From Candidatus Nanohaloarchaea archaeon (GTDB taxonomy: Archaea; Nanohalarchaeota; Nanosalinia; Nanosalinales; Nanosalinaceae), in assembly GCA_014297435.1 (NCBI GenBank), contig JACOQA010000002.1, positions 185,961 to 249,960 of the forward strand: a DNA stretch of 64,000 bases, written 5' to 3'. Below, one piece after another: positions 43,523 to 51,556 of the stretch (positions within the stretch are counted from its first letter, which is position 1; every line of letters starts with the position of its first letter). The notes under the pieces are model-generated. The model saw nothing but the letters and a program-made list of their open reading frames with translations, had not been told where the DNA came from and searched no databases. The position numbers and the translations under genes are program-made.

Positions 43523-45667
43523 GAAGACGAAGAACAAGAAAGGATAGAAGAGATTGTAAACGATCTTGACCGCGACCTAGAGATGCCGCCCTATGACGAA
43601 GGCTCTCAAAAAGGTTATTCCCGTGAATACAAGAACTATAAGGAGGACGAGGAGATAGAGAGGTCCAAGACAAGGTACGAAAGGCTTTGCGTCACTATGG
43701 CGTCGTATCTTAACTTGAAGGCGGAGGAAGATGCACAGGAAAAACTCTCTCCTCCACTAAGACTACTAGGTTGGGATATAACTCCAGGGATGGTTTTATC
43801 CGCCTCTGTAGGGGTCGGAATATCATCTTTCTTCGCTTGGTTCATGCTTTTCGCCATTAACATGGCTTTAGGCAATATAATTCCTTTCTCGATGATGATT
43901 ATTTCAGCTATCGTGCCTATCGGGGCAGGTGTTTACACATTCTACAAGCCTATCTACGCTGCCAAGAATAAGGTAATCCAGTCCTCAGGAGAAATGATTC
44001 TTTCCATACTCTACATGGTTATCTACATGCGTTCTTCTCCCAATATAGAGGGCGCTATACGCTTCGCAGCACTTAACCTGGATGGTCCGATTTCAAAAGA
44101 CCTGAAAGGTGTTTTATGGGATTTAGAAGTAGGTAACTACGCCAGGATAGAGGACTCGCTGGAAGACTATACTAAGGCGTGGAAGAACTATAATGATGAT
44201 TATCTCGAGTCTTTACAACTTTTGAGAGCTGCAACAAATGAACCTAACAAGGATAGAAGAGAAAGACTGCTTCAAGACTCAATTGACCGAATTTTAGATG
44301 GAACTCAGGAGAAGATGAAGCACTACGCCCAAGGCTTGAAGACTCCTGTCATGATTCTAAACGCTATGGGGGCTATGCTTCCGGTTCTAGGTATGATCAT
44401 GCTTCCTCTTATCTCAGTTTTCATGGGTGGTGCGATCACAGAAATGCACTTATTCCTCCTGTTCAACGTGATGCTTCCATCATTCCTCTACTGGTTCATG
44501 CAGAAGGTACTTAGTTCAAGACCTCCGACCGTAAGCTCTCAGCCAACCAGTAAGAACGATTTACCTGAGAGGGGAAAGTATCAAGTCGAAGTTTTGGGCA
44601 AGCAGCTAAAAGTTCCTACTTGGCCTATCGGACTTATAGTGTTTCTGACGGTAGGGATGTTCGGTTTTATAGGCTACCTGATCTTTCCTCACGTCTATCC
44701 AATCACAACTGAATTAGGGTATATTCCTGACCTATTCTCTACCGCCGGTGGAGAACCTAACTCTCTTATGATGCTGATGAGAAGCGTTTCGATAACGCTT
44801 GGTCTCGGTCTTGGAATTGGCATATCAAAGATACTAGGTAACAAAGCAAGAAAACAGGCTGAAGAACATTTGGAGAAGATTGAGGGTCAGTTCCCTACTG
44901 CGCTTTTCCAGCTAGGGAACAAGATTTCAGGGGGAACTCCTGCAGAGCTTGCTTTGGAGCAGGCAGCAGAATCAACCTCGGATCTGGAGATTTCAGGTCT
45001 TTTCCAGTACGCATCGAGAAACGTGAGGGACATGGGTATGACTTTCGAGGAATCTCTTTTCAGCGACAAGTACGGTGCTTTGAGGAAGTATCCTTCGAAG
45101 ATGATCAATACAGTTATGAGAGCCATACTCGAGTCCTCTGAAAAGGGTACTAAGATGGCTTCTATGGCGATGATGACAATCTCTCGTTATCTTGACAATA
45201 TTCACAAGACGCAGGAAGATCTCAACGATCTGATGGAAGAAACTACAACAACTATCCAGATGCTTGCCTATCTTCTAGCTCCTATTGTATCTGGTGTCGC
45301 GGTCGGTATGTCTCAAACGATTATTAATGCAATGTATAAGCTCAGTCAATCATTTAATCAGGCACAACAGAGCCTTCCTGATTCGGCTGCCGGTGGTGCA
45401 GGAGGGTCTGGTACAAGCTTTGGAGGGCTTATCAGTAATCTTGATACTGCTATTTCACCTGAAATCCTACAGTTTGTTGTGGGGATTTACTTGATCCAGT
45501 TGCTCTTTATTCTCTCAACGTTCTACATGAAGATTGAGCATGGAGAGAATATGACTTACAGAAACATGTTCATCGGAAAGGTACTTATTGTCGGAATGAT
45601 ATTCTATAGTGTAACCCTAGTGATTATTTCACTGCTCTTCGGAGGGATTGTCGCGAATGTGGCGTAA
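43520..45667 (+). CDS. TadC/GspF-type filament platform membrane protein (probable ATC start)
   Basis: About 715 aa, a duplicated type II secretion system F (TadC/FlaJ) protein. Two F domains can be seen, each a helical cytoplasmic bundle flanked by membrane helices: the first about residues 85-310, the second about 400-700, including GTPAELALEQAAES and YPSKMINTVMRAILESSEKGT. It partners the ATPase. The ORF track starts at ATG 43583, which has no ribosome-binding site. Extending 21 codons to ATC 43520 adds a charged, coding-like stretch (IEDEEQERIEEIVNDLDRDLE) and places the start exactly 5 nt from AGGTGAT. The 3' end overlaps the next mini-gene. Confidence 0.88.
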   Translation: MEDEEQERIEEIVNDLDRDLEMPPYDEGSQKGYSREYKNYKEDEEIERSKTRYERLCVTMASYLNLKAEEDAQEKLSPPLRLLGWDITPGMVLSASVGVGISSFFAWFMLFAINMALGNIIPFSMMIISAIVPIGAGVYTFYKPIYAAKNKVIQSSGEMILSILYMVIYMRSSPNIEGAIRFAALNLDGPISKDLKGVLWDLEVGNYARIEDSLEDYTKAWKNYNDDYLESLQLLRAATNEPNKDRRERLLQDSIDRILDGTQEKMKHYAQGLKTPVMILNAMGAMLPVLGMIMLPLISVFMGGAITEMHLFLLFNVMLPSFLYWFMQKVLSSRPPTVSSQPTSKNDLPERGKYQVEVLGKQLKVPTWPIGLIVFLTVGMFGFIGYLIFPHVYPITTELGYIPDLFSTAGGEPNSLMMLMRSVSITLGLGLGIGISKILGNKARKQAEEHLEKIEGQFPTALFQLGNKISGGTPAELALEQAAESTSDLEISGLFQYASRNVRDMGMTFEESLFSDKYGALRKYPSKMINTVMRAILESSEKGTKMASMAMMTISRYLDNIHKTQEDLNDLMEETTTTIQMLAYLLAPIVSGVAVGMSQTIINAMYKLSQSFNQAQQSLPDSAAGGAGGSGTSFGGLISNLDTAISPEILQFVVGIYLIQLLFILSTFYMKIEHGENMTYRNMFIGKVLIVGMIFYSVTLVIISLLFGGIVANVA

Positions 45668-45761
45668 AGGTAACGTGGAAACAGTTGCCATGGTAGGAGT
45701 ATTTCTCGCTATAGTCACGATGGCATTCCTTGCGGTCTGGCTGGAGATGATGCCAGTATGA
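45657..45761 (+). CDS. 34-aa mini pilin-like peptide (not in ORF track)
   Basis: Sequence opens MWRKGNVETVAMVGVFLAIV: basic residues and Gly (RKG) followed by a hydrophobic helix, the class III/prepilin signal pattern cut after Gly, with Glu at position +3. After cleavage only about 29 residues would remain. GGAGGGAT lies upstream, inside the end of the TadC-like gene, and the stop overlaps the ATG of the next pilin-like gene. Coding is supported by packing and signal pattern; expression is unknown. Confidence 0.55.
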   Translation: MWRKGNVETVAMVGVFLAIVTMAFLAVWLEMMPV

Positions 45762-45940
45762 AAAGGAAAGGGATGAACTTTGACATGGTGCTTTGGATAT
45801 TTGTAGCGATCTTTCTGCTTCTTGTGCTGGCGCCAACATCGTTAACATTAGTAAATAATGCTCAAGGCTCAGTTGAAGGATGTTCGATGTGGGCTTCAAT
45901 CCTCTCAGATATAACCGGCGGCATGGTGCAGTTCTGTTAG
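45758..45940 (+). CDS. Small pilin-like protein
   Basis: 60 aa. It opens MKRKGMNFDMVLWIFVAIFL: a KRKG prepilin-type signal followed by one hydrophobic helix, then about 30 polar residues with two Cys (GCSMWAS and C-terminal QFC), possibly a disulfide. It overlaps the previous mini-gene (ATGA) and is followed at once by AGGTGAT for the giant pilin-like gene. Confidence 0.65.
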   Translation: MKRKGMNFDMVLWIFVAIFLLLVLAPTSLTLVNNAQGSVEGCSMWASILSDITGGMVQFC

Positions 45941-45955
45941 AGGTGATTAGTGATT
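45941..45955 (+). promoter_or_regulatory. Shine-Dalgarno AGGTGAT before the first giant pilin-like gene
   Basis: AGGTGAT 45941-45947, spacer TAGTG, then ATT 45953. A GTG at 45950 is also possible but sits only 2 nt from the motif. The paralogous site at 48009 has GCG in place of this GTG. Confidence 0.5.
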
Positions 45956-47824
45956 ATAAAGCATATATTTGGTATTGCGGTGATGGTAATACTAGGATCA
46001 GCTCTTATGGGGTCACTTAACTCCATAAAGGTCAACTCTCTTGATCCGAGCGCTGAAAACACCTCGCAAACCATCGAGGAATTTGGTCGAGACAAGTCAG
46101 TTAGAATAGGTTGGGATGAGGAGGAAGAGGAAAAAACAACTCAAACTATTGCAAGGAAGCAATTTGAAGGTTTGTTGGTTTGGAATATGCTTGCAGCGAG
46201 CGATTGTATGTTACTTCAGGTTATAGATACAGGAAATACTAAAAGCACGCTAAACGATCTTAGAAAAGATGGAGATCCTGCTTATACAGGTTTTGGGGGT
46301 TTTGGACCTCTTCTAAGAACAGGTTTTGAAGGTAGGTGTGCGGAAGCGGATAGTGTAGGTTATCAGATAAAGAGGACTGCGTATAGTATGGCTAAAGTCC
46401 CACAGTTTAATGCAGAGAGAGTTGGTTCACCCGCACACGATATGGAAGGGAACTTTGGAAGAGTAGGTTTCAATGTTAGTGAGAGCTTTCATATCGATAC
46501 AAAGGGTGATAATGGCATCCTCTTAGGTTTCCACGGTAAATATGAATCGCCGGATTTAGTCAACCAGATTCAATCTATCTACTCAGATGTACAAGGTAAA
46601 GACAATCTACCTGATTTCTGGATAGCCCAAAGAGCTTCAATAATAATACCTCCGAATTTAGCGCCTTCGGGAAGTAGAACTTCTGTTTTTAAGCTGTATC
46701 ATAGAGAGGGGGAAAACAGTGAATCGCTCATAAATTTTGATGGTGTATTCAATGGCTTTGGATATACGGATAATCCTAAAGGTCACAAGCTATATGCATG
46801 GAGACCTTCGGCGCATGAAGTGCCATGGGTTTTCGAGAACCAGAGAGGTCTCCATTCTATTGATGTAAACAACGGAGAGACGATGCTGGATACAGCACTA
46901 AGAAGAGGAGAGTGGCATTTCTGTGAGGGTGCTGAAGGACAAATAATAAGCAAAGCAAGATCCTTTTCCAACACGGGAGAGGCGTCCGGTAATAATCCGA
47001 AAAAAGAGGACTCGGTTTTCCCAAAGATAACACTTTTTGATCCTGGAGAGGGTGACGGATGTGAGCCTGGAGGTCCTGAGGGTTTCCCTGAGCGTGTAAC
47101 CACTAGTAGTTCTTACCAGGATACAATATCGTGCTCTAGACAGGAAGCTGCGAATAAAAAGATCCCTGAGGGTAGTAGAACACTTCTAGGATATGATGGG
47201 CAAGAAAAAATGTTTGTAGGTTATGGTTGCGGTCTTCAAGAGCATAATTTTGATTTTGGAAGCCATGATTTTAACAGAAATAACCACTATGATGGAGAAG
47301 TAACTTTCTATACGCCTGCGGTCTATAGTTCATGTTCTTACAATCATAAATGGTACAATGTTCTTCCTCTAAAAGACGGTATCGCTCCTGAGGATGAAAA
47401 AACTCTCAAAGCTGGTGAAGCAGTTAATTTTGATCTAAATGAGCATAATGAGATAAAAAAACTTCAAATAACGTTTGAAAAAAGAGATGGTGCGGACTTA
47501 GATGTTTCAATGGGAGAGAAAAAAATCTCAATAAACTCTTCTAATAACAAAGCTGGGGTTGCTGAGGACTCGACATCAATTGAAGGCGGATATGATACGG
47601 GCGTATATGAATTAACATATCGGCGTGAAAGCGCAGTTGGTATCCCTGGAGGCGAAGATGCTTCGTCAGGTAAACTCATACTTCGTGCTGAATCTGGGGA
47701 GGCCAATAGAAAGGTTTTCCTTTCGACAGGAGTATATGATATAAACTCGGTTGAAGTAAATGCTGATTCGGGTCAAGTATCTTTGAGAGATGTAAGTCTC
47801 TATTCTTATCCTACTCAATGTTGA
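45950..47824 (+). CDS. Giant pilin-like/adhesin protein, paralog 1
   Basis: 624 aa. A single N-terminal hydrophobic helix (IIKHIFGIAVMVILGSALMG) is followed by NSIKVNSLDP and a large extracellular part with conserved Cys, Trp and Gly (QFEGLLVWNMLAASDCMLL, ASGNNPKKEDSVFPKI, YGCGLQEHNFDFG, KRDGADLDVSMG). The first helix is like a pilin stalk, and the size suggests a tip or major surface subunit. The start is either GTG 45950 or, by comparison with its paralog and by Shine-Dalgarno spacing, ATT 45953. No known domain recognised. Confidence 0.7.
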   Translation: MIIKHIFGIAVMVILGSALMGSLNSIKVNSLDPSAENTSQTIEEFGRDKSVRIGWDEEEEEKTTQTIARKQFEGLLVWNMLAASDCMLLQVIDTGNTKSTLNDLRKDGDPAYTGFGGFGPLLRTGFEGRCAEADSVGYQIKRTAYSMAKVPQFNAERVGSPAHDMEGNFGRVGFNVSESFHIDTKGDNGILLGFHGKYESPDLVNQIQSIYSDVQGKDNLPDFWIAQRASIIIPPNLAPSGSRTSVFKLYHREGENSESLINFDGVFNGFGYTDNPKGHKLYAWRPSAHEVPWVFENQRGLHSIDVNNGETMLDTALRRGEWHFCEGAEGQIISKARSFSNTGEASGNNPKKEDSVFPKITLFDPGEGDGCEPGGPEGFPERVTTSSSYQDTISCSRQEAANKKIPEGSRTLLGYDGQEKMFVGYGCGLQEHNFDFGSHDFNRNNHYDGEVTFYTPAVYSSCSYNHKWYNVLPLKDGIAPEDEKTLKAGEAVNFDLNEHNEIKKLQITFEKRDGADLDVSMGEKKISINSSNNKAGVAEDSTSIEGGYDTGVYELTYRRESAVGIPGGEDASSGKLILRAESGEANRKVFLSTGVYDINSVEVNADSGQVSLRDVSLYSYPTQC

Positions 47825-47945
47825 GGTAAGATGTTTTCTAAGAGTCATTAACCTATAAATTCAAAGATTAAGAACTTTCATTATATGTATAAATCTCTCA
47901 AAACTGTTAGCCTGGCAACCTCAAAACATAATTATGGTCGCCTTT

Positions 47946-48005
47946 ATGAAAGTAAGAGGAGTGAGATACGATTCTAATAGATTCTGCCGGTTTTGAGACA
48001 GTTTC
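47946..48005 (+). pseudogene. Possible remnant of a duplicated small pilin gene
   Basis: Before the second giant paralog, ATGAAAGTAAGAGGAGTGAG resembles the beginning of the small pilin gene at 45758 (ATGAAAAGGAAAGGGATGAA), and CCGG...CAGTT..TAGAGG resembles its 3' end; most of the middle is missing. This fits a duplication of a pilin plus giant-gene block with decay of the small gene. The similarity is short and judged by eye. Confidence 0.25.
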
Positions 48006-48008
48006 TAG

Positions 48009-48023
48009 AGGTGATTAGCGATT
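48009..48023 (+). promoter_or_regulatory. Shine-Dalgarno AGGTGAT positioned for an ATT start codon
   Basis: AGGTGAT 48009-48015, spacer TAGCG (5 nt), then ATT 48021-48023. No GTG is possible here because the paralog's GTG is GCG. The next in-frame ATG is ten codons later, inside the hydrophobic helix. A TATAAAT word at 47888-47894 may drive this gene. Confidence 0.55.
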
Positions 48024-50033
48024 ATAAAGCATATATTTAGTATAGCGGTCATGGTAATACTTATTTCGTCGTTTATGGCTGTGCTTAACTCTATAAAAGT
48101 AGAATCATTCGATCCGGCTACAAACAACGCATCCTCAACGATAGAGGATTTTGGAAGAGATAAATTCATTGAAATAGGTAGAGATACTACCTTAAATGAT
48201 GGTAATGGTGAGATAAAAGATGATTCCCAATTCGCAAAAAGGCAGTTTGAGGGTTTGTTGGTTTGGAATATGCTTGCAGCGAGCGACTGTATGTTGCTAC
48301 ATATAATTGAGAACAATAACCCTGAATTACACCTAAAACACCTCAGAGATAACAAAGAAACAGGTTATGTAGAGTTCTTCGGCTGGTCAGAACTGAAGAA
48401 GGCAGATTTCGATATGACCTGCGCACAGGCAGGAAGTATAGGATTCGAAGTAAATAGGCAAAGCCCCACAACTATAATTACTATGGATGCAAAAAGGGCA
48501 GCTCAACCAGGAAAGGACATGGAGGGCAACTTTGGTAAAACACGGTTTAATATAAGCAAAAGCTTCAGTATAGATTCATTAGGAGATGACGGTATTCTAT
48601 TAGGCCTTAAGACGAAATTTGAGGAAGCAGGGGCTTTAGATGCGGCTTTTGGCGAATTGGAAGTATTTGATTCGGGTCCGGACTCGGCGAACATGCCCGA
48701 CTTCTGGGCGGGTCAAAGGGTTTCGGTTCTCCGGCCTCCAAGCCTAGATCCAATGAACTATGGAGATTTGTATAACCGCCATATGTACATGATACATCCT
48801 AGTACAGATAATAATAACAAGGAAGACAGGGCAGGCTATCTCCATTTCGGTTCACAGTTCAATGATTTTGGCTATACAAATGATCCTGTAGCTTATAAGT
48901 TCTCAGCGTGGCGTCCTTCAGTGCACGATGGGACTTGGGTCTTTGCTAATGGTAGGTCGCCTCATAAAATTAAGAAGGATCTCTCTGTAGGTGATGGTGA
49001 AAGAACAGGTCGAAAAGTGCTTATAAACTCAATAAAGAACGGAGAATGGGTTTTCTGTAAAGGAATGGAGGGATATGTTATTTCGAAAGCTCAAAGGTTC
49101 AGTAACCTAGGAGAGGCGTCCAGTAATAACCCGAAAAAGGAGGATACAGTTCTACCTAAAATTCAGATAACTGAGCCGGGAAATGGCACTAACTGTCAAG
49201 AGGGCGGGCCTGATGGTTTCAACGAGTTCGTTGGCCATCAAAGTAAGATTAATAGAAATGGAGTAGAATTTAGCTGTAGTAGACTACAAGCGGCGAACAA
49301 AAAAATAACGGATAAAGAAGCCTTAAAAACTGAAATAGGTAAGCAAGATGGAGAAATGCAGTATTTAACTTATGGGTGTGGTCTAACACAACATACTTTT
49401 GATTTTAACGATTTTGAATGGTCTGGAGTTACTGTAACGGTTTCAGAGACTGGTCAAGGCTCTACACGTGAAACGCGTGCGGGTCAGCATTATCAGGGTG
49501 CGATGACTTACTATACTCCGGGAATGTGGAAGAGCTGTCCGTCCGGTTATGAGAACTATGAAATTCTCTCACTAAAAGACAATCTCGGTGAAAATGGCTA
49601 CAAAGAACTTGGCGGCGGTGATAACTCGATAAGTTTTGGGAACGACCAATTTAGTAATATTCAAGGCGTCGAAATTATTTACGAAAAAAGAGATGGTGCT
49701 GAACTTGAGCTCGATATAGGCGGTCAGACCATCTCTGTGGAATCTTCGGGTTCTAACTCGCCAGGAAAACTTTCTATAGGTTCCAACACGGATGAGTTAG
49801 ATGTTAGCTACGAAACAGGTGTTTATATGCTTGACTTGGTCTCATTCGATGGAATCGCTGGAGGCGACGGTTCTAACTCTGCCTCCCTCATAGAAGAGGG
49901 AGGGGAAGGTCAAGGTATAGGAGCTATGGGAGCTGACTACAACAATATTGAATCATTTGATATTACCAAGCAAGGTTCAGGTGAAATCATTTTGAGGGAG
50001 GTGAGAGTAGATGCAAAGCCCACAGAGTGCTAG
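48021..50033 (+). CDS. Giant pilin-like/adhesin protein, paralog 2 (probable ATT start)
   Basis: About 670 aa from ATT 48021 (IIKHIFSIAVMVILISSFMA), aligned residue for residue with the N-terminus of paralog 1. The ORF track start at ATG 48051 would cut the hydrophobic helix in half and leave the Shine-Dalgarno unused. The ectodomain shares blocks with paralog 1: QFEGLLVWNMLAASDCMLL, EASSNNPKKEDTVLPKI, TYGCGLTQHTFDF and EKRDGAELELDIGG. Between blocks the two differ strongly, consistent with diversification of exposed loops. The 3' end overlaps the next small pilin gene. Confidence 0.7.
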   Translation: MIKHIFSIAVMVILISSFMAVLNSIKVESFDPATNNASSTIEDFGRDKFIEIGRDTTLNDGNGEIKDDSQFAKRQFEGLLVWNMLAASDCMLLHIIENNNPELHLKHLRDNKETGYVEFFGWSELKKADFDMTCAQAGSIGFEVNRQSPTTIITMDAKRAAQPGKDMEGNFGKTRFNISKSFSIDSLGDDGILLGLKTKFEEAGALDAAFGELEVFDSGPDSANMPDFWAGQRVSVLRPPSLDPMNYGDLYNRHMYMIHPSTDNNNKEDRAGYLHFGSQFNDFGYTNDPVAYKFSAWRPSVHDGTWVFANGRSPHKIKKDLSVGDGERTGRKVLINSIKNGEWVFCKGMEGYVISKAQRFSNLGEASSNNPKKEDTVLPKIQITEPGNGTNCQEGGPDGFNEFVGHQSKINRNGVEFSCSRLQAANKKITDKEALKTEIGKQDGEMQYLTYGCGLTQHTFDFNDFEWSGVTVTVSETGQGSTRETRAGQHYQGAMTYYTPGMWKSCPSGYENYEILSLKDNLGENGYKELGGGDNSISFGNDQFSNIQGVEIIYEKRDGAELELDIGGQTISVESSGSNSPGKLSIGSNTDELDVSYETGVYMLDLVSFDGIAGGDGSNSASLIEEGGEGQGIGAMGADYNNIESFDITKQGSGEIILREVRVDAKPTEC

Positions 50034-50196
50034 TAAAGGTTTGGAAGCTATCGACTCTACAGCCAAGATAACTCTGGCTGTAATAATTATGGTGGCGTTA
50101 ATCGTTGCGATAACAGGACTTCTTGATCAAGGTCTTTCTGACTTTCTTTCCGTAGCTTCGACAGGTGAAGAAGGAGTCATACCGAAATATAGGTAA
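50011..50196 (+). CDS. Small pilin-like protein
   Basis: 61 aa. MQSPQSASKG precedes LEAIDSTAKITLAVIIMVAL, a prepilin-type KG site and single helix, then a short polar tail (STGEEGVIPKYR). GGGAGGTGAG with 5-nt spacing to the ATG fixes the start inside the end of the giant gene. Confidence 0.6.
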   Translation: MQSPQSASKGLEAIDSTAKITLAVIIMVALIVAITGLLDQGLSDFLSVASTGEEGVIPKYR

Positions 50197-50198
50197 GC

Positions 50199-50205
50199 TA
50201 TAAAT
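50199..50205 (+). promoter_or_regulatory. Internal TATA box TATAAAT
   Basis: Centred 28 nt before ATG 50230, implying a separate leaderless transcript for the mini-genes that follow. Confidence 0.45.
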
Positions 50206-50229
50206 TCGGTTACAGGAAGTGAAACTTGT

Positions 50230-50355
50230 ATGGAGGTATCTCTCAAAATCGTAATGTCGGTCGTCGCAGGTATCTCAGTAATCCTGGTTATAGCCTTGAT
50301 AGTTAACAGTCAGGCAAATGGCGCTCTTGATTTTCTCAGTGGGTCGCTGCCATGA
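50230..50355 (+). CDS. 41-aa single-helix mini protein (not in ORF track)
   Basis: Opens MEVSLKIVMSVVAGISVILV; one hydrophobic helix then a polar end (NGALDFLSGSLP). There is no clear KG cleavage site. Leaderless by its TATA box; the stop overlaps the next ATG (ATGA). It is probably a minor membrane/pilin-like subunit. Confidence 0.5.
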   Translation: MEVSLKIVMSVVAGISVILVIALIVNSQANGALDFLSGSLP

Positions 50356-50579
50356 ATATGTCGATTCATTCAGTTGTCGCAATAGCGATTGCAATACTCT
50401 TGATTGTAGCACTGTATGGTTTGGCGTCAGGGGGTCTTTCGGAGATTGAGGAAGCGATTACAGGAGATGATGGAAGCATACAAGATGATGCCCAACAGCC
50501 TGAAGGAAAGGAATGGGAAAGTCCAGATGAGATTAATGAAGATTTTAGAGACAATGCGGAGTTGATTCAGAGTGGCTAA
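50352..50579 (+). CDS. Small pilin-like protein with acidic tail
   Basis: 75 aa: hydrophobic helix at residues about 6-26 (HSVVAIAIAILLIVALYGLA) followed by a very acidic 45-residue ectodomain (GDDGSIQDDAQQPEGKEWESPDEINEDF). It is coupled to the previous gene by ATGA; the next ATG comes 1 nt after its stop. No typical KG site. Confidence 0.55.
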   Translation: MNMSIHSVVAIAIAILLIVALYGLASGGLSEIEEAITGDDGSIQDDAQQPEGKEWESPDEINEDFRDNAELIQSG

Positions 50580-50580
50580 A

Positions 50581-50748
50581 ATGTCTCCAACAATACTGGT
50601 AACTGCAATCCTTGGAGCTGTCATGCTTGGAGCAGTTTTAGTTGTAGCTAGCTCCCAACTTAATAATCTTGTAGGCGGTGTTGGTTCAGTTTCAATTATA
50701 GGGCTAAAATTAGGGAGGTATGCTGATGAAAAGGAAAGGTTCCTCTGA
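50581..50748 (+). CDS. 55-aa single-helix mini protein (not in ORF track)
   Basis: Opens MSPTILVTAILGAVMLGAVL; a hydrophobic helix then GGVGSVSIIGLKLGRYADEK. It begins one base after the previous stop and overlaps the start of the next pilin-like gene by 23 nt. The overlap and phase make it a plausible coupled gene. Confidence 0.5.
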   Translation: MSPTILVTAILGAVMLGAVLVVASSQLNNLVGGVGSVSIIGLKLGRYADEKERFL

Positions 50749-51139
50749 AACTATTGCATTAGCGATAGTTGGGATTGTAATCTTCGGTCTTATGGCGGTT
50801 ATAGGCATAAATAGGATGACTGATTTAGACGACCGTATAAGAGTTAGAACAGTTGAAATACCGGCTGATAGGATGGGTCCAACGATAGATATGGCGAGCG
50901 CGCTAGATGAGGCTGAGATAGAGATTAGTTTTGATGTAGAGCACGGCATAGTACGGAAAAACGGTGGTGTGCATCTTAATTATACGCATGAGACTCTGAT
51001 TAACTGGCCGGGCTCAGACAAAAACAGCCATCCCATTGAATCTAAGGTCGGTCTTGACGAGATTAAGGAAGGCGTATCAGATGATATCTGTATACGTAAA
51101 AAGTCGGGAGAAATCTCTATAGCAGCAGAGGAGTGCTAA
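50726..51139 (+). CDS. Pilin-like protein with KRKG signal
   Basis: 137 aa from ATG 50726 (MKRKGSSETIALAIVGIVIF): a KRKG prepilin signal and Glu near +3/+4, the strongest pilin signature in the cluster. The ectodomain is about 105 residues with two Cys (DDICIRKKSGEISIAAEEC). GGGAGGT touches the ORF-track ATG 50720 and is correctly spaced only for 50726. Confidence 0.7.
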   Translation: MKRKGSSETIALAIVGIVIFGLMAVIGINRMTDLDDRIRVRTVEIPADRMGPTIDMASALDEAEIEISFDVEHGIVRKNGGVHLNYTHETLINWPGSDKNSHPIESKVGLDEIKEGVSDDICIRKKSGEISIAAEEC

Positions 51140-51141
51140 AA

Positions 51142-51555
51142 ATGGATATTGAGCACTTTGAAATGATAGGCGGAATGGTACTTTTCACAGCTGTTCTAAT
51201 ACTTGCGATACAGTTCCAAGTATCTTTAATGGAGGGCATATCCGAAGTTTCAGGTACATGGGTGACAGGTGAAGGTTCGAAGGCTGCAGCATCATTCCAT
51301 ATAGCAAGCCAGGGCGAGAGACTCGGAAAATTACGTCAGGCACAAGTCAATACTATGGGAGGTTCAGCGTATTCAGGGTGTACAGCTAGCTTTCCAGGTC
51401 TTGAAGATTCAGAACCTCTAAGGTATAACTGGGAAGCATTGAATTATTGTGGAGATTTGAATCCCGAAGTGGTTAGACTTGATTTACCTCTGCGAATAGA
51501 TGTCGGAGAAGGTCAATCGGATTTTAGAATACTTCAGATAGGAGGTGCCTCATGA
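51142..51555 (+). CDS. Minor pilin-like protein
   Basis: 137 aa from ATG 51142, 5 nt after GGAGTGC, preferred over ATG 51133. One hydrophobic helix (about 10-28: GGMVLFTAVLILAIQFQ) lies after MDIEHFEMI, then an ectodomain with two Cys (YSGCTASF, LNYCGDL). No KG site. The stop lies two bases before the GTG of the next gene. Confidence 0.6.
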   Translation: MDIEHFEMIGGMVLFTAVLILAIQFQVSLMEGISEVSGTWVTGEGSKAAASFHIASQGERLGKLRQAQVNTMGGSAYSGCTASFPGLEDSEPLRYNWEALNYCGDLNPEVVRLDLPLRIDVGEGQSDFRILQIGGAS

Positions 51556-51556
51556 C

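Noticed and set aside
36169-45667. Archaellum (fla/arl) operon
   Set aside because: No recognisable FlaG, FlaF, FlaH or archaellin; only the ATPase and platform are shared with the wider type IV filament superfamily.
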